The notes under the pieces: generated by a model
The model's database searches: none
What the model saw: the letters and a program-made list of their open reading frames with translations, nothing else
Told to the model about the DNA's origin: nothing
Shown: positions 33,851-41,996 of the stretch, piece by piece
How the letters are laid out: the number at the start of each line of letters is the position of its first letter
How positions within the stretch are numbered: position 1 is the stretch's first letter
NCBI RefSeq assembly: GCF_004137765.1
Contig: NZ_NOIS01000003.1
Span: forward strand, 124,001 to 188,000
From: Rothia uropygialis
GTDB taxonomy: Bacteria; Actinomycetota; Actinomycetes; Actinomycetales; Micrococcaceae
DNA: 64,000 bases
Direction: 5' to 3'
Program-made: the position numbers and the translations under genes

Positions 33851-34750
33851 ATGTTGAACGTTCACCGCTTGATTTTGCTGCGTGAGCTGGACTCGAGAGG
33901 AAGCCTGGCTTCGGTGGCTCGAGCGCACGAAATCAGCCCCGCCGCGGTATCCCAGCAGCTCGCCCTGTTGGAAAAAGAGGTTGGGATCAACCTCACCGAG
34001 CGAGTTGGTCGTCGAATGCTCTTGACGCCCATGGGCAAGAAGCTGGCGCGACGAGCGGATCAGGTGGTCGGAGTCCTCGAGAGCGCAGAAGCCGAGGTGG
34101 ACGCCGCCCGAAGCGAGGTCCACGGCACGGTGCGCCTTGCCTCCTTCGGCTCCTTCGCGGTCTCGTACTTCGCGGAGATCCTTCATCGCATGAAGAGCTC
34201 GTATCCGGAGGTCACGGTGGAGTTCGCACTCCTCGAACCCGCTGCGGCAATATCCAGTTTGATCGGTCGGCGTATTGACGTAGCCATTACGGACGAGTTC
34301 TCGGGTCGCCCGCAACCGGTGGACACCGAGATGAATTCGTTTCACTTATTTCGCGATTACATCGTCGCCTATGCCCCGTGGCCCGTGGCCACAGTGCAGG
34401 AGCTGGCGGAGGTGCCGTGGGTGTTCGAGACCGGTGGGACAACGGCCGCCGAGTGGGCGCTCAGCACGTGCCGACGGGCAGGATTCGAACCGCGCGTCAG
34501 CTACGAATCCTCCGATCTGCGCTTTCACCACGATCTGGTCCAGGCAGGTATGGCCGCAGCTTTTTTGCCGGATATGGTCTTCGACAATGGCATCAACCCC
34601 ATAGCGCGCCCGAGCCATGCGATCGAGTGGCCCGCCGAGGTCTCATCCCAGCTGTATCGCGACGTGCATGCCCTGACACGGCGGGGAGCCCAGCTCAGGC
34701 CGGCGACAAAAGCCCTCCTCGACTACACGATCCAAGTGACCGCTCCCTAA
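33851..34750 (+). CDS. LysR-family transcriptional regulator
   Basis: The 299-residue protein begins MLNVHRLILLRELDSRGSLA, the LysR winged helix, with ARAHEISPAAVSQQLALLEK as the recognition segment and a ligand-binding domain from about residue 90 (VRLASFGSFAVSYFAEILHR). It is divergent from the ectoine-type operon across 148 bases, the classic LysR arrangement, and so probably controls it in response to a pathway intermediate. Known ectoine clusters use the MocR-type EnuR or the Lrp-type DoeX instead, so this would be a different control system. Its stop overlaps the convergent MFS gene by 4 bases. Confidence 0.87.
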   Translation: MLNVHRLILLRELDSRGSLASVARAHEISPAAVSQQLALLEKEVGINLTERVGRRMLLTPMGKKLARRADQVVGVLESAEAEVDAARSEVHGTVRLASFGSFAVSYFAEILHRMKSSYPEVTVEFALLEPAAAISSLIGRRIDVAITDEFSGRPQPVDTEMNSFHLFRDYIVAYAPWPVATVQELAEVPWVFETGGTTAAEWALSTCRRAGFEPRVSYESSDLRFHHDLVQAGMAAAFLPDMVFDNGINPIARPSHAIEWPAEVSSQLYRDVHALTRRGAQLRPATKALLDYTIQVTAP

Positions 34751-36021
34751 AGTCGCCCTTGTTGCCCCTGGAACTTGGGGAGATTGAGCAGGCCCAGCAA
34801 TGTGACCGCACCGATCGTGGAGAAGAACAGGAAACCCGTGGGCGCGAGCCCGATCCCGGGTATCAAGAGACCTGCCGCCACGGAAGGCACCGAAATGGAC
34901 AGATACGCGACCACGAAATAACTGGTCGTCACCTCGGTTCGGCGTTCGTTACGGGTCGCTTTCGTCACGGCCCGCATTCCGGTCATGAAGAGCAGCCCCT
35001 GCCCCGAGCCGCTCAGCAGTGCGGCAATCACCAGAACGAGCAAGGATCCGAGCCACAAGGCCAGGATGCTGAAGGCCATGCCGACGGCCAGGGACAACGA
35101 CCCGACGAGGATGAGAGAGCGGTCTTCGAGCCCTTTCAGACAGATCTGGGCCACCGCCGATGTCAGGAATACCAGCCCAATGACCACCCCGACCGCGGCC
35201 GGCGCCTTCACATGCAGTACGCCGGTCAATACGTTGGGCACCACGGAAGAATAGATTCCCATCGTTGCGAACCCGACAACGGCACCCACGGACGCGGCGC
35301 CGAATTTCCGACGCGATTCCGAAGGGACGCCTGGAGTCTGGAGCCGGAATCCTGCCTGACTGCGGTCAACAGGGTCCCGCACCTTTACAAGGGCCAATCC
35401 GGCGATGACCAGCATGATGGCGTGGACCATGTACGGTGATCGCAGGGACCAGCCGTGCGGCAGGATGGCCAGGGCCGCTTGGGAAACAACCCCGGCCATG
35501 AGGACTCCGAGGCCCAACCCGCCCATATTCGCGGCAGTCGCCACCGCTCCCCCGAGCCGTGTGCGGCCCTTGGGCGCGTTCTCCATCACGCTCACGGTTC
35601 CGGCCGACGTCAAAAGCCCTGCGGCGAAACCCGAGAAGACTCGTCCGGTGAAGAGCAACCACTCGGCGGTACCGATCCAGAACAAGCCCGCAGAAATGAC
35701 GGAAAGGACCAATCCGGCCATGAGAACCGGTCTTCGTCCCGTTGCTTCGGACAATCGGCCGAAGAGGATCAGGCCCAGGATCACGCCTGCCGCGTATATG
35801 GCGAACAACTCAGTGGTGATCATCCCTCCGAAGCCGAATTCCTCCTGATACTGCGGGTACAGAGGCGTGGGCATCGTGGTGCCGATCATGACGGTTGTGA
35901 AAATGTAGGCCGCGGCGGCAAGCGACCAGCCGGAAGCGGATGAATTCTTCACGTTTTCGCTCATGCTTACATCCTGCTCCGGTACGTCACTGGCTGTGGA
36001 ATACTCGTTCGCGGCCGTCAC
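34747..36021 (-). CDS. MFS transporter
   Basis: After about 32 hydrophilic residues the 424-residue protein has 12 membrane segments; LILFGRLSEATGRRPVLMAG is the loop 2-3 MFS signature. The overall pattern is that of drug:proton antiporters or small-solute exporters (DHA1-like). It starts with GTG at 36021 overlapping the alcohol dehydrogenase stop (GTGA); an ATG at 35964 preceded by GGATG is an alternative that removes 19 residues. Being coupled to the alcohol dehydrogenase, it may export or import the substrate of that enzyme. The substrate is unknown. Confidence 0.8.
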   Translation of the reverse strand: MTAANEYSTASDVPEQDVSMSENVKNSSASGWSLAAAAYIFTTVMIGTTMPTPLYPQYQEEFGFGGMITTELFAIYAAGVILGLILFGRLSEATGRRPVLMAGLVLSVISAGLFWIGTAEWLLFTGRVFSGFAAGLLTSAGTVSVMENAPKGRTRLGGAVATAANMGGLGLGVLMAGVVSQAALAILPHGWSLRSPYMVHAIMLVIAGLALVKVRDPVDRSQAGFRLQTPGVPSESRRKFGAASVGAVVGFATMGIYSSVVPNVLTGVLHVKAPAAVGVVIGLVFLTSAVAQICLKGLEDRSLILVGSLSLAVGMAFSILALWLGSLLVLVIAALLSGSGQGLLFMTGMRAVTKATRNERRTEVTTSYFVVAYLSISVPSVAAGLLIPGIGLAPTGFLFFSTIGAVTLLGLLNLPKFQGQQGRL

Positions 36022-37148
36022 ATCACAACGATGGCGCGTCCTGTGATTTCACCCCGATCGAGCGCCTGGTAGGCATCGTCGACGTCCGCCAGATCGTATC
36101 GGCGCGTCACCGCTTCTCTGAGTCGGTAACCTCCTTCCGCCGCGAGGTTCGCGACGGCGGGGAGGTCGACACGGGTGACTGCGCCAAAAGATCCCGTCAC
36201 TGTCTGGCCCCGGCGGACCAAGGGGCTGATCTCGACCTCGCCGTAGACACCCCCTGGCGCAATCCCGATCGCGACCATACGGCCGCCTTCTCGGAGCAGG
36301 GACGCCGCTTGGGTAAAGGTTTCTGGACGGCCAAGGGCCTCGAAGGCAACGTGGACCCCCTTGCCGTCAGTCATGCCCAGGACCGCTTCCTTGGGATCCC
36401 GCTTGGTCGAGTTGATGGTCTCATCCGCCCCGAGACGACGCGCGGATTCGAGTTTTTCGTCCGTCACGTCGATGGCAATGACCTTGGACGCGCCCTCGTG
36501 CTTTGCAACCTGAATGAGGCTGGACCCCACTCCGCCCACCGCAACAACGGCGACCGTTTCCCCTTCGACCAGACCAGACTTGCGCACGGCCCCGTACGCG
36601 GTGAACGCGGCACAGCCTAGGATGGCACTTTCTTCGGGCGGAACATTCGCGGGACGCAGCGTGAGCGCGGAGATCGGGACCACCGAGTATTCGGCCATGC
36701 CTGCCATCGAGTACATCGACAACCGGCGGCCGTCGGCAGTGGCCAGCCGTGAGGTGCCGTCGAACAGATTCCCTTTGAGCCGGTTCTCCCCGAAGAACTT
36801 CTCGCAGAGGTCGTCGCGACCCCGGAGGCATTGTTCGCATTCGGTGCACGGCATGATGAAGGCGCCGATCACGGGTGCGCCCACCCCGATCTGGCCGGCA
36901 TCCTCGGTACCTTCGCCGATGCTGACCACTTCGCCACTGATTTCGTGCCCGACCACGCCCGGACCGGGAAAGGCGACCTCGCCCTTGAGCACGTGCAGAT
37001 CCGTATGGCACACGCCGCATGAAGTGATTCTGACGAGAGCTTCGTCCTTCTTGGGCACCGGGACGGGTATGTCCTCGATGTGGAGGCGAGGAGTGTCTCC
37101 TTCCCATATTGCGGCACGCATGGTTTCAGGAATGGTGATTTGGGTCAT
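36018..37148 (-). CDS. Zinc-dependent medium-chain alcohol dehydrogenase
   Basis: The 376-residue MDR protein has the catalytic zinc site CGVCHTDLHVLKGE and GPGVVGHEISGEVVSIGEG, the structural zinc loop CTECEQCLRGRDDLC with four Cys, and the NAD(P) loop VAVVAVGGVGSSLIQVAKHE. It oxidises an alcohol to an aldehyde, or the reverse. GGAG precedes the ATG. It is followed by the coupled MFS gene and lies just upstream of neither pathway operon by sequence evidence, though its place beside the LysR gene leaves a link with ectoine-type use possible. Confidence 0.88.
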   Translation of the reverse strand: MTQITIPETMRAAIWEGDTPRLHIEDIPVPVPKKDEALVRITSCGVCHTDLHVLKGEVAFPGPGVVGHEISGEVVSIGEGTEDAGQIGVGAPVIGAFIMPCTECEQCLRGRDDLCEKFFGENRLKGNLFDGTSRLATADGRRLSMYSMAGMAEYSVVPISALTLRPANVPPEESAILGCAAFTAYGAVRKSGLVEGETVAVVAVGGVGSSLIQVAKHEGASKVIAIDVTDEKLESARRLGADETINSTKRDPKEAVLGMTDGKGVHVAFEALGRPETFTQAASLLREGGRMVAIGIAPGGVYGEVEISPLVRRGQTVTGSFGAVTRVDLPAVANLAAEGGYRLREAVTRRYDLADVDDAYQALDRGEITGRAIVVM

Positions 37149-37202
37149 GTTCCGATACTCCGTCCCCGGCGGTCCGATTGCAAGATGCGCGAGGTCATAG
37201 AA

Positions 37203-37251
37203 GACATCGGCCCCTTGTTGCCCGGTTTTCCAGGCAAAAGGGGCCGATGTC
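37203..37251 (-). terminator. Terminator after iolT
   Basis: Perfect 14-base arms (37203-37216 and 37238-37251) surround a loop that itself contains TTGCC/GGCAA, extending the stem. It follows the iolT stop by 26 bases and separates the inositol genes from the alcohol dehydrogenase gene. Confidence 0.8.
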
Positions 37252-37276
37252 TCAGGCGGTCGTCGCGAAGAACAAC

Positions 37277-38722
37277 CTATTTCTTGCGTCCAACGGTGAA
37301 AATGGCGCCGGTGGTCACATCCTCCTCCACAGACTCGAGGCTACGGCCTCGAGTTTCCGGGAGGAACTTGACCATCACGACGATCGCAATCGCGTTGATG
37401 ACCGCGAATCCGAAGAACGACCCCGTCAGGCCGATCGCCTCCAAGGCAACCGGGAAGAAGTAGCTCACCAGGGCGTTGGCGATCCACATGCAGAAGACCG
37501 AGAATCCCATGCCTACCGCGCGCATGTGCAACGGGAAGATCTCCGAGAGCAGGACCCATGTTGCAACATTCAGGAAGGTCTGCATCGATCCGACGAAGCA
37601 GACGACCAGAATCAGAATGATGAACGGGCGTGCCGCGGAGTCCTCGGGAACAGCGAACGAAGCGATGCCGATCAACAGGTGGAAAACGGTCACGAGCGTG
37701 TAGCCGGTGATAATGGTGGTGCGTCGGTTGATCTTCTCCATCATCCACAGCGCAATGAAAGCGCCGATGACCGCGATAATGCCGGGGGCAATATTCGCTA
37801 TGAGAGCGGCGTTGACGGCGAAGCCCGACTGTTCAAGAACGATCGACCCGTAGTACATGATCGAGTTGATGCCGGTCAGCTGTTGGAATACCGCGATCGC
37901 GATTCCCACGAGCAGGATACGGAGCAACCACTTGTTCTTGAATACGGATTTGAGGCCGGTCTCGTGCTCCCGCGACTCGAGTTCGTTGACCTGCTTGACG
38001 TCGTCGATCTCGGCGAGGGCCCGCTCTTCCGAGCGGATCGTCTTCAGAACCGTCAGGGCCTCGTCATAACGACCTTTAGAAATCAGCCAACGGGGCGACT
38101 CGGGCATGCGGAGCATGCCAAAGAACAGGCAGATGGCAGGGACGGCACAGACTGCGAGCATAATGCGCCAGACGTGGTCCATGTGGCCGAGCGTGTTGCC
38201 CAGAATCGCGTTCACGACGAAAGCGGCGAGCTGACCGACAACGATCATCATTTCATTGCGGCCGGAGAGTGACCCGCGAATTTCGTAGGGCGCAAGCTCT
38301 GCCAGGAACACCGGAACGACGGTCGAGGCGCCGCCCACGGCCATACCGAGAAGGAAGCGCCCGATCAGAAGAACAATGAATTCGGGGGCGAAAACGCACA
38401 CCATGGTACCGAGGAAGAACAATACGGCGAGCATGATGATGGTCTTCCGGCGCCCCCAGGCATCGGAGAGTTTACCGATGCTCACCGCACCGACGGCGGC
38501 GCCGACGAGCAAGGAACTCGTGACGAGCCCCTGCGTATCGGCTTTGAGCCCGAGTTCGGCCGACATTGGCTCGAGGGCTCCGTTGATGACACCGGTGTCA
38601 TAGCCGAACAGCAGGCCGCCGAAAGTCGCAACCAGGGCGACCATGCCCAGGCGTCGCTTGTGCACCCCTTCGGTCAGTGGAGGAAGGGGTTTGGAGGGTC
38701 TCTCCGTTGTCGGGCCGCTCAT
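37277..38722 (-). CDS. iolT: Myo-inositol MFS transporter (sugar porter family)
   Basis: The 481-residue protein has 12 membrane segments and all sugar-porter signatures: GGLLFGYDTGVINGAL, LSDAWGRRKTIIM, LAPYEIRGSLSGRNE, MPESPRWLISKGRY, FQQLTGINSIMYYGS and LPETRGRSLESVEED. Corynebacterium IolT1/IolT2 and Bacillus IolT are the closest style. It brings in myo-inositol by proton symport. GGAGT is close to the ATG. It is the last gene of the iolH-iolT transcript. A paralogue with the same layout lies at 50767-52203. Confidence 0.9.
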   Translation of the reverse strand: MSGPTTERPSKPLPPLTEGVHKRRLGMVALVATFGGLLFGYDTGVINGALEPMSAELGLKADTQGLVTSSLLVGAAVGAVSIGKLSDAWGRRKTIIMLAVLFFLGTMVCVFAPEFIVLLIGRFLLGMAVGGASTVVPVFLAELAPYEIRGSLSGRNEMMIVVGQLAAFVVNAILGNTLGHMDHVWRIMLAVCAVPAICLFFGMLRMPESPRWLISKGRYDEALTVLKTIRSEERALAEIDDVKQVNELESREHETGLKSVFKNKWLLRILLVGIAIAVFQQLTGINSIMYYGSIVLEQSGFAVNAALIANIAPGIIAVIGAFIALWMMEKINRRTTIITGYTLVTVFHLLIGIASFAVPEDSAARPFIILILVVCFVGSMQTFLNVATWVLLSEIFPLHMRAVGMGFSVFCMWIANALVSYFFPVALEAIGLTGSFFGFAVINAIAIVVMVKFLPETRGRSLESVEEDVTTGAIFTVGRKK

Positions 38723-38802
38723 GATGACTCCTTAGATAACAGCCGAGAAGCTACATTGCCTCTCAGAGCGAATGAATGGTTGGTAATAAGGGTGAAGGGC
38801 CT

Positions 38803-39681
38803 TCAGCCCTGACGCGCCGCTTCAACCATTTCCTTGATGGTATCCAGTTGATAGCGGGAGACTTTGGTGGCGTCCTCGTTTTCGGCGAAGACGCTTGAAA
38901 CCAAGACGGTGTCCTCGGAATCGAGAAATCCGATTTCGTTGAGCCCGCCGAAGAATTCGCCCCAGTCCACGTCTCCGTCCCCGATTTTGAGGTGCTGGTG
39001 GACTCGTGCGGGGCTCCCGGGCGGGTTGGTGATGTAACGCAGACCGTTGGAACGATGATGGTCCATTGAGTCGGCGACGTGGGCGACGCGAATACGGTCG
39101 CCCGCGGCGCGCATGATGTCCATCGGCTCGTCTTCCATGTGGAAGGTATGGCAAGCAACGTAGACCATGCCCAGATTCTTGGAGTTGGCGCCACGAATAA
39201 CGCGCCACGCGTCGAGACCGCGCTCGACGAAGTCGTCCGGATGCGGGTCGATGGCTACATGGAGACCTTCTCGCTCGATGATCGGCAGCAGCTCCTCCAT
39301 GGAACGGTAGAACGCGCGCTCGGACTCCTCCGCGAGTTCCGGACGCCCCTGGAATTCCGTATTGAGCTGTTGAACTCCCAAGTCGACGGCGATTTGGATG
39401 ATGCGCTTCCAGTTCCGCACGGCGGCCTCACGAGCATCGGGATCCGGGGAGGACCAGCGCATGACGGGCAGGACCGAAGCGATCTCCACATCGGCGTCCT
39501 TGCAGGCCTGACGCAATTTGTCGACCAGGTCGTCGTCGGCCTTCGGGTGGCCGAAGAATGGGATGAAATCAGGATGAGGGGTCATCTGCAGGTAGTCATA
39601 CCCGAGATCCTTGACCAGACGGGGGAACTCGAGCAGCGAGTGGGTCTGATGGAACGGTGTGGGATCGAGCGCAAGCTTCAC
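38803..39681 (-). CDS. iolH: IolH-like sugar phosphate isomerase/epimerase (TIM barrel)
   Basis: The 292-residue protein opens KLALDPTPFHQTHSLLEFPR and continues LGYDYLQMTPHPDFIPFFGHP, the pattern of IolH in inositol clusters, with AP_endonuc_2-type metal-site residues in LHVAIDPHPDDF, MVYVACHTFHMED and RIRVAHVADSMDHH. The barrel suggests an isomerase or epimerase acting on an inositol-derived ketose or aldose; the reaction of IolH is not settled. The start is a GTG at 39681 with AGGAG 5 bases upstream. It has its own promoter (39822-39849). Confidence 0.8.
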   Translation of the reverse strand: MKLALDPTPFHQTHSLLEFPRLVKDLGYDYLQMTPHPDFIPFFGHPKADDDLVDKLRQACKDADVEIASVLPVMRWSSPDPDAREAAVRNWKRIIQIAVDLGVQQLNTEFQGRPELAEESERAFYRSMEELLPIIEREGLHVAIDPHPDDFVERGLDAWRVIRGANSKNLGMVYVACHTFHMEDEPMDIMRAAGDRIRVAHVADSMDHHRSNGLRYITNPPGSPARVHQHLKIGDGDVDWGEFFGGLNEIGFLDSEDTVLVSSVFAENEDATKVSRYQLDTIKEMVEAARQG

Positions 39682-39813
39682 TGTTTCTCCTCATTGAGCC
39701 TTGTCGTGCGCGACGCGTCGACAATGTGATTCGCGTCGCAATGAAAATTTGATCCGAAAATGGGGCTTGCCTCGGTTGCCCGCACAAGCCCCCATTCTCG
39801 GGGTCGACCCTGA

Positions 39814-39827
39814 TTTGTCCTATCATA
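39814..39827. promoter_or_regulatory. Half-conserved inositol-type operator before iolH
   Basis: TTTGTCCTATCATA keeps the complete left half TTTGTCC of the palindrome found at 52329 and part of the right half (10 of 14 positions). It overlaps the predicted transcription start of the iolH-iolT promoter. Confidence 0.4.
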
Positions 39828-39849
39828 TGCACAATTACGGACTGTTCAA
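39822..39849 (-). promoter_or_regulatory. Promoter of iolH-iolT
   Basis: On the minus strand TTGAAC (39849-39844) and TATGAT (39827-39822) are 16 bases apart, a good sigma-70-type match, 141 bases before the iolH GTG. The operator half-site TTTGTCC sits directly downstream of the -10. Confidence 0.6.
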
Positions 39850-39897
39850 CACCTCAATCACCAAAATTTGAGGTTATTCGTATCTTTTGGGGTGCAA

Positions 39898-40875
39898 TTA
39901 TCGGTAGAGATCCGGCTTCTCGTTAAGCTTCACGTTGACCGAGGTTCCCGGGTCCGCAATCGCCGTGAGCCCGGCCTCGCAACACGCGGCGGCCGCGTAT
40001 CCGTCCCATGCATCGGGTCCTGCGATGGCGCCCGTCAGGCAACCATCGATCCATTCCTGGATTTCGGTGTCGTAGGCATCCACGAACCGCTCCTCGAAGC
40101 CCGGAGTCACCTGGTCGATGCCCTCGTGGAGATGGTTCTTCTCGAAAGAAGCCCTTGTGGTCACGGCATACCCGTAGGCGGCGGTGACGTGGGTGTTCAC
40201 CGAAACGCGGATCCCGGCCTCGGTTTCCATGAGAATTTGGGCCGGATCCACGAGCCCCTCCTTGGCAAGGGATGAGTTCTTGCAGGTTCGAACCTCGACT
40301 GACGAAATCTCCTCGCCGGTCAGGTAACGAACGATGTCGAATTCGTGGACCACGGTGTCGTCAATCAGGTTGCGTCCGGTGTAGTCCTTGGGCACATTAG
40401 GGTTGATGTGTTCGCAATCGAGGGCGAGCAGTTCACCGTGCTCTCCGGACTCCACGGCCGACCTGATGTTCCGGTAGCCCTGATCGAACCGGCGCATGAA
40501 ACCCACCTGAATGAGTCGCTTGCCGACGGCTTGTTCTGCCTCGACCACGCGCCACGCCGAATCGGAGTCCGGGGTGAGGGGCTTCTCGCAAAAGACGGGG
40601 AACCCTTTGGTCAGCGCGGGAAGCAGAACCTCTTCGTGCAGGAAACCCGGGGTCGCGACCATGACGGCGTCCACCACGCCCGAGTCAAGGGCCTCGATGA
40701 AATCCGTGAACACCTTGGCTCCTTGGATCCCTTCGATAGCTGCCTGAGCCCTGGGTTCGTCGATATCGACGACGGCGGCGACGCGCACGTTCTTCATCCG
40801 GTCCCGGAGGCGGGTGATGTGGTCGGAGCCCATCCGGCCAGCGCCGACGACGGCGACGCGCAGTTGTTCAGTCAT
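39898..40875 (-). CDS. iolG: Myo-inositol 2-dehydrogenase
   Basis: The 325-residue protein starts LRVAVVGAGRMGSDHITRLR (NAD loop), has FPVFCEKPLTPDSDSAWRVV (EKP with catalytic Lys), LIQVGFMRRFDQGYRNIRSA, the well-known IolG segment with Met-Arg-Arg-Phe-Asp, and DDTVVHEFDIVRYLTGEE with the active-site Asp-x3... and His. It oxidises myo-inositol to scyllo-inosose, the entry step of the pathway. GGAAT lies upstream of the ATG; it follows iolE by 45 bases and shares its transcript. Confidence 0.93.
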   Translation of the reverse strand: MTEQLRVAVVGAGRMGSDHITRLRDRMKNVRVAAVVDIDEPRAQAAIEGIQGAKVFTDFIEALDSGVVDAVMVATPGFLHEEVLLPALTKGFPVFCEKPLTPDSDSAWRVVEAEQAVGKRLIQVGFMRRFDQGYRNIRSAVESGEHGELLALDCEHINPNVPKDYTGRNLIDDTVVHEFDIVRYLTGEEISSVEVRTCKNSSLAKEGLVDPAQILMETEAGIRVSVNTHVTAAYGYAVTTRASFEKNHLHEGIDQVTPGFEERFVDAYDTEIQEWIDGCLTGAIAGPDAWDGYAAAACCEAGLTAIADPGTSVNVKLNEKPDLYR

Positions 40876-40920
40876 GATGACAATTCCTTTCGGAGAATTC
40901 TAGAGTTTGTGGGCTGCGGT

Positions 40921-41847
40921 TCAGGCGACGACGGTGCGTGAACCGCACCTCAGGAGGTACTTGCAGGTACGCGACGCAATCGGAAGCGGAACATCGAGGT
41001 TCGCAACGGGGTACATGTCCTGTTCGACGATTCCGTACAGCGGACGACCCAGCTTCTCGGCCGCTTCGATGACTTCGCGGAGATCGGGAAGCCCGTAGGG
41101 AGGTTCACACATGACACCCGCGGCGGTCGCGTCTTTGAAAGTCATGTCCTCGGCACGCACCTTCGCCAAAGTGTCCGGGTGAACCTGCTTGAGGTGCAAA
41201 TAGCCGATCCGCTCCGGGTACTTCTCGATGAGCTCGACGGACGACGCACCGCCGTATTCGGCATGGCCTGTATCCAGGCAGAGGGTCACGAGCTTGGGAT
41301 CGGTCATGGCCAGGAACTTCTCGATCTGTTCCATGGTCTCCACATGAGAATCTGCGTGGGAATGGAATTGCTGGTAGAGGCCGAATTCCCTCTGGAGCCG
41401 CTGGCCCAGTTTGTCGTGCCCCGCGGCCAGGTCCTCCCACTGCTGCTCGGTCAGCGTGCGCTCTTCGAGAGCCTCCCCGGTTTTGTCATCCCTCCACAGC
41501 GCAGGGATCACGACGACGTGGTGAGCACCCATTGCGGCCGTGAGCTCGGCAACCTGACGTGCAGGCTCCCAGGCGGTGTCCCATTGGTCGGCACCCCGGT
41601 GGAATGCCGTGAACACGGTCCCGGCGCTGATGCTGAGGTCCCGTTCCTTGAGCTCCCTGGCGAGCGTCTCCGGGTTCGCAGGAAGGTAACCGTACGGGCC
41701 CAGCTCAATCCACTTGTATCCCGCCTCCGCCACCTCATCGAGGAAACGTTGCCACGGCGTCTGTTGCTCGTCTTCTGCGAACCAGACTCCCCAAGAATCC
41801 GGGGCGGTTCCAATGATGAGATTGTTCTCGAGGGTAGGGACGGTCAT
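40921..41847 (-). CDS. iolE: Myo-inosose-2 dehydratase
   Basis: The 308-residue TIM-barrel protein has the diagnostic IolE start IIGTAPDSWGVWFAEDEQQT, followed by YKWIELGPYGYLPANPETLA, QFHSHADSHVETMEQIEKFL, LVTLCLDTGHAEYGG and IGYLHLKQVHPDTLAKVRAE, which carry the metal-binding His, Glu and Asp. It removes water from scyllo-inosose to give 3D-trihydroxycyclohexanedione, the substrate of IolD. It is separated from iolA by two hairpins, so its expression may be lower than that of the upstream genes or depend on read-through. Confidence 0.93.
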   Translation of the reverse strand: MTVPTLENNLIIGTAPDSWGVWFAEDEQQTPWQRFLDEVAEAGYKWIELGPYGYLPANPETLARELKERDLSISAGTVFTAFHRGADQWDTAWEPARQVAELTAAMGAHHVVVIPALWRDDKTGEALEERTLTEQQWEDLAAGHDKLGQRLQREFGLYQQFHSHADSHVETMEQIEKFLAMTDPKLVTLCLDTGHAEYGGASSVELIEKYPERIGYLHLKQVHPDTLAKVRAEDMTFKDATAAGVMCEPPYGLPDLREVIEAAEKLGRPLYGIVEQDMYPVANLDVPLPIASRTCKYLLRCGSRTVVA

Positions 41848-41894
41848 CGCGGAATCTCGCTTTCGTCATTGAAAGATCAAAAGTATGGGAAGCC

Positions 41895-41933
41895 CGGGCG
41901 CCGCGCCGTCCTGAAGATTGACTACGGCGCCCG
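41895..41933 (-). terminator. Second hairpin between iolA and iolE
   Basis: Perfect 9-base arms CGGGCGCCG (41895-41903) and CGGCGCCCG (41925-41933) lie 47 bases before the iolE ATG on the minus transcript. Together with the hairpin at 41970-41990 it may stop or thin transcription entering iolE. Confidence 0.45.
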
Positions 41934-41969
41934 AGCGGTATGGCGCGCTTTCTAGAAATCGCACCGGGC

Positions 41970-41990
41970 GAACCGGGACCTTCCCGGTTC
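41970..41990 (-). terminator. Hairpin directly after iolA
   Basis: Perfect 9-base arms GAACCGGGA (41970-41978) and TCCCGGTTC (41982-41990) around a 3-base loop begin 6 bases beyond the iolA stop. No clear U-run follows, so it may be an attenuator or an mRNA stabiliser rather than a full terminator. Confidence 0.6.
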
Positions 41991-41996
41991 GAGTGT

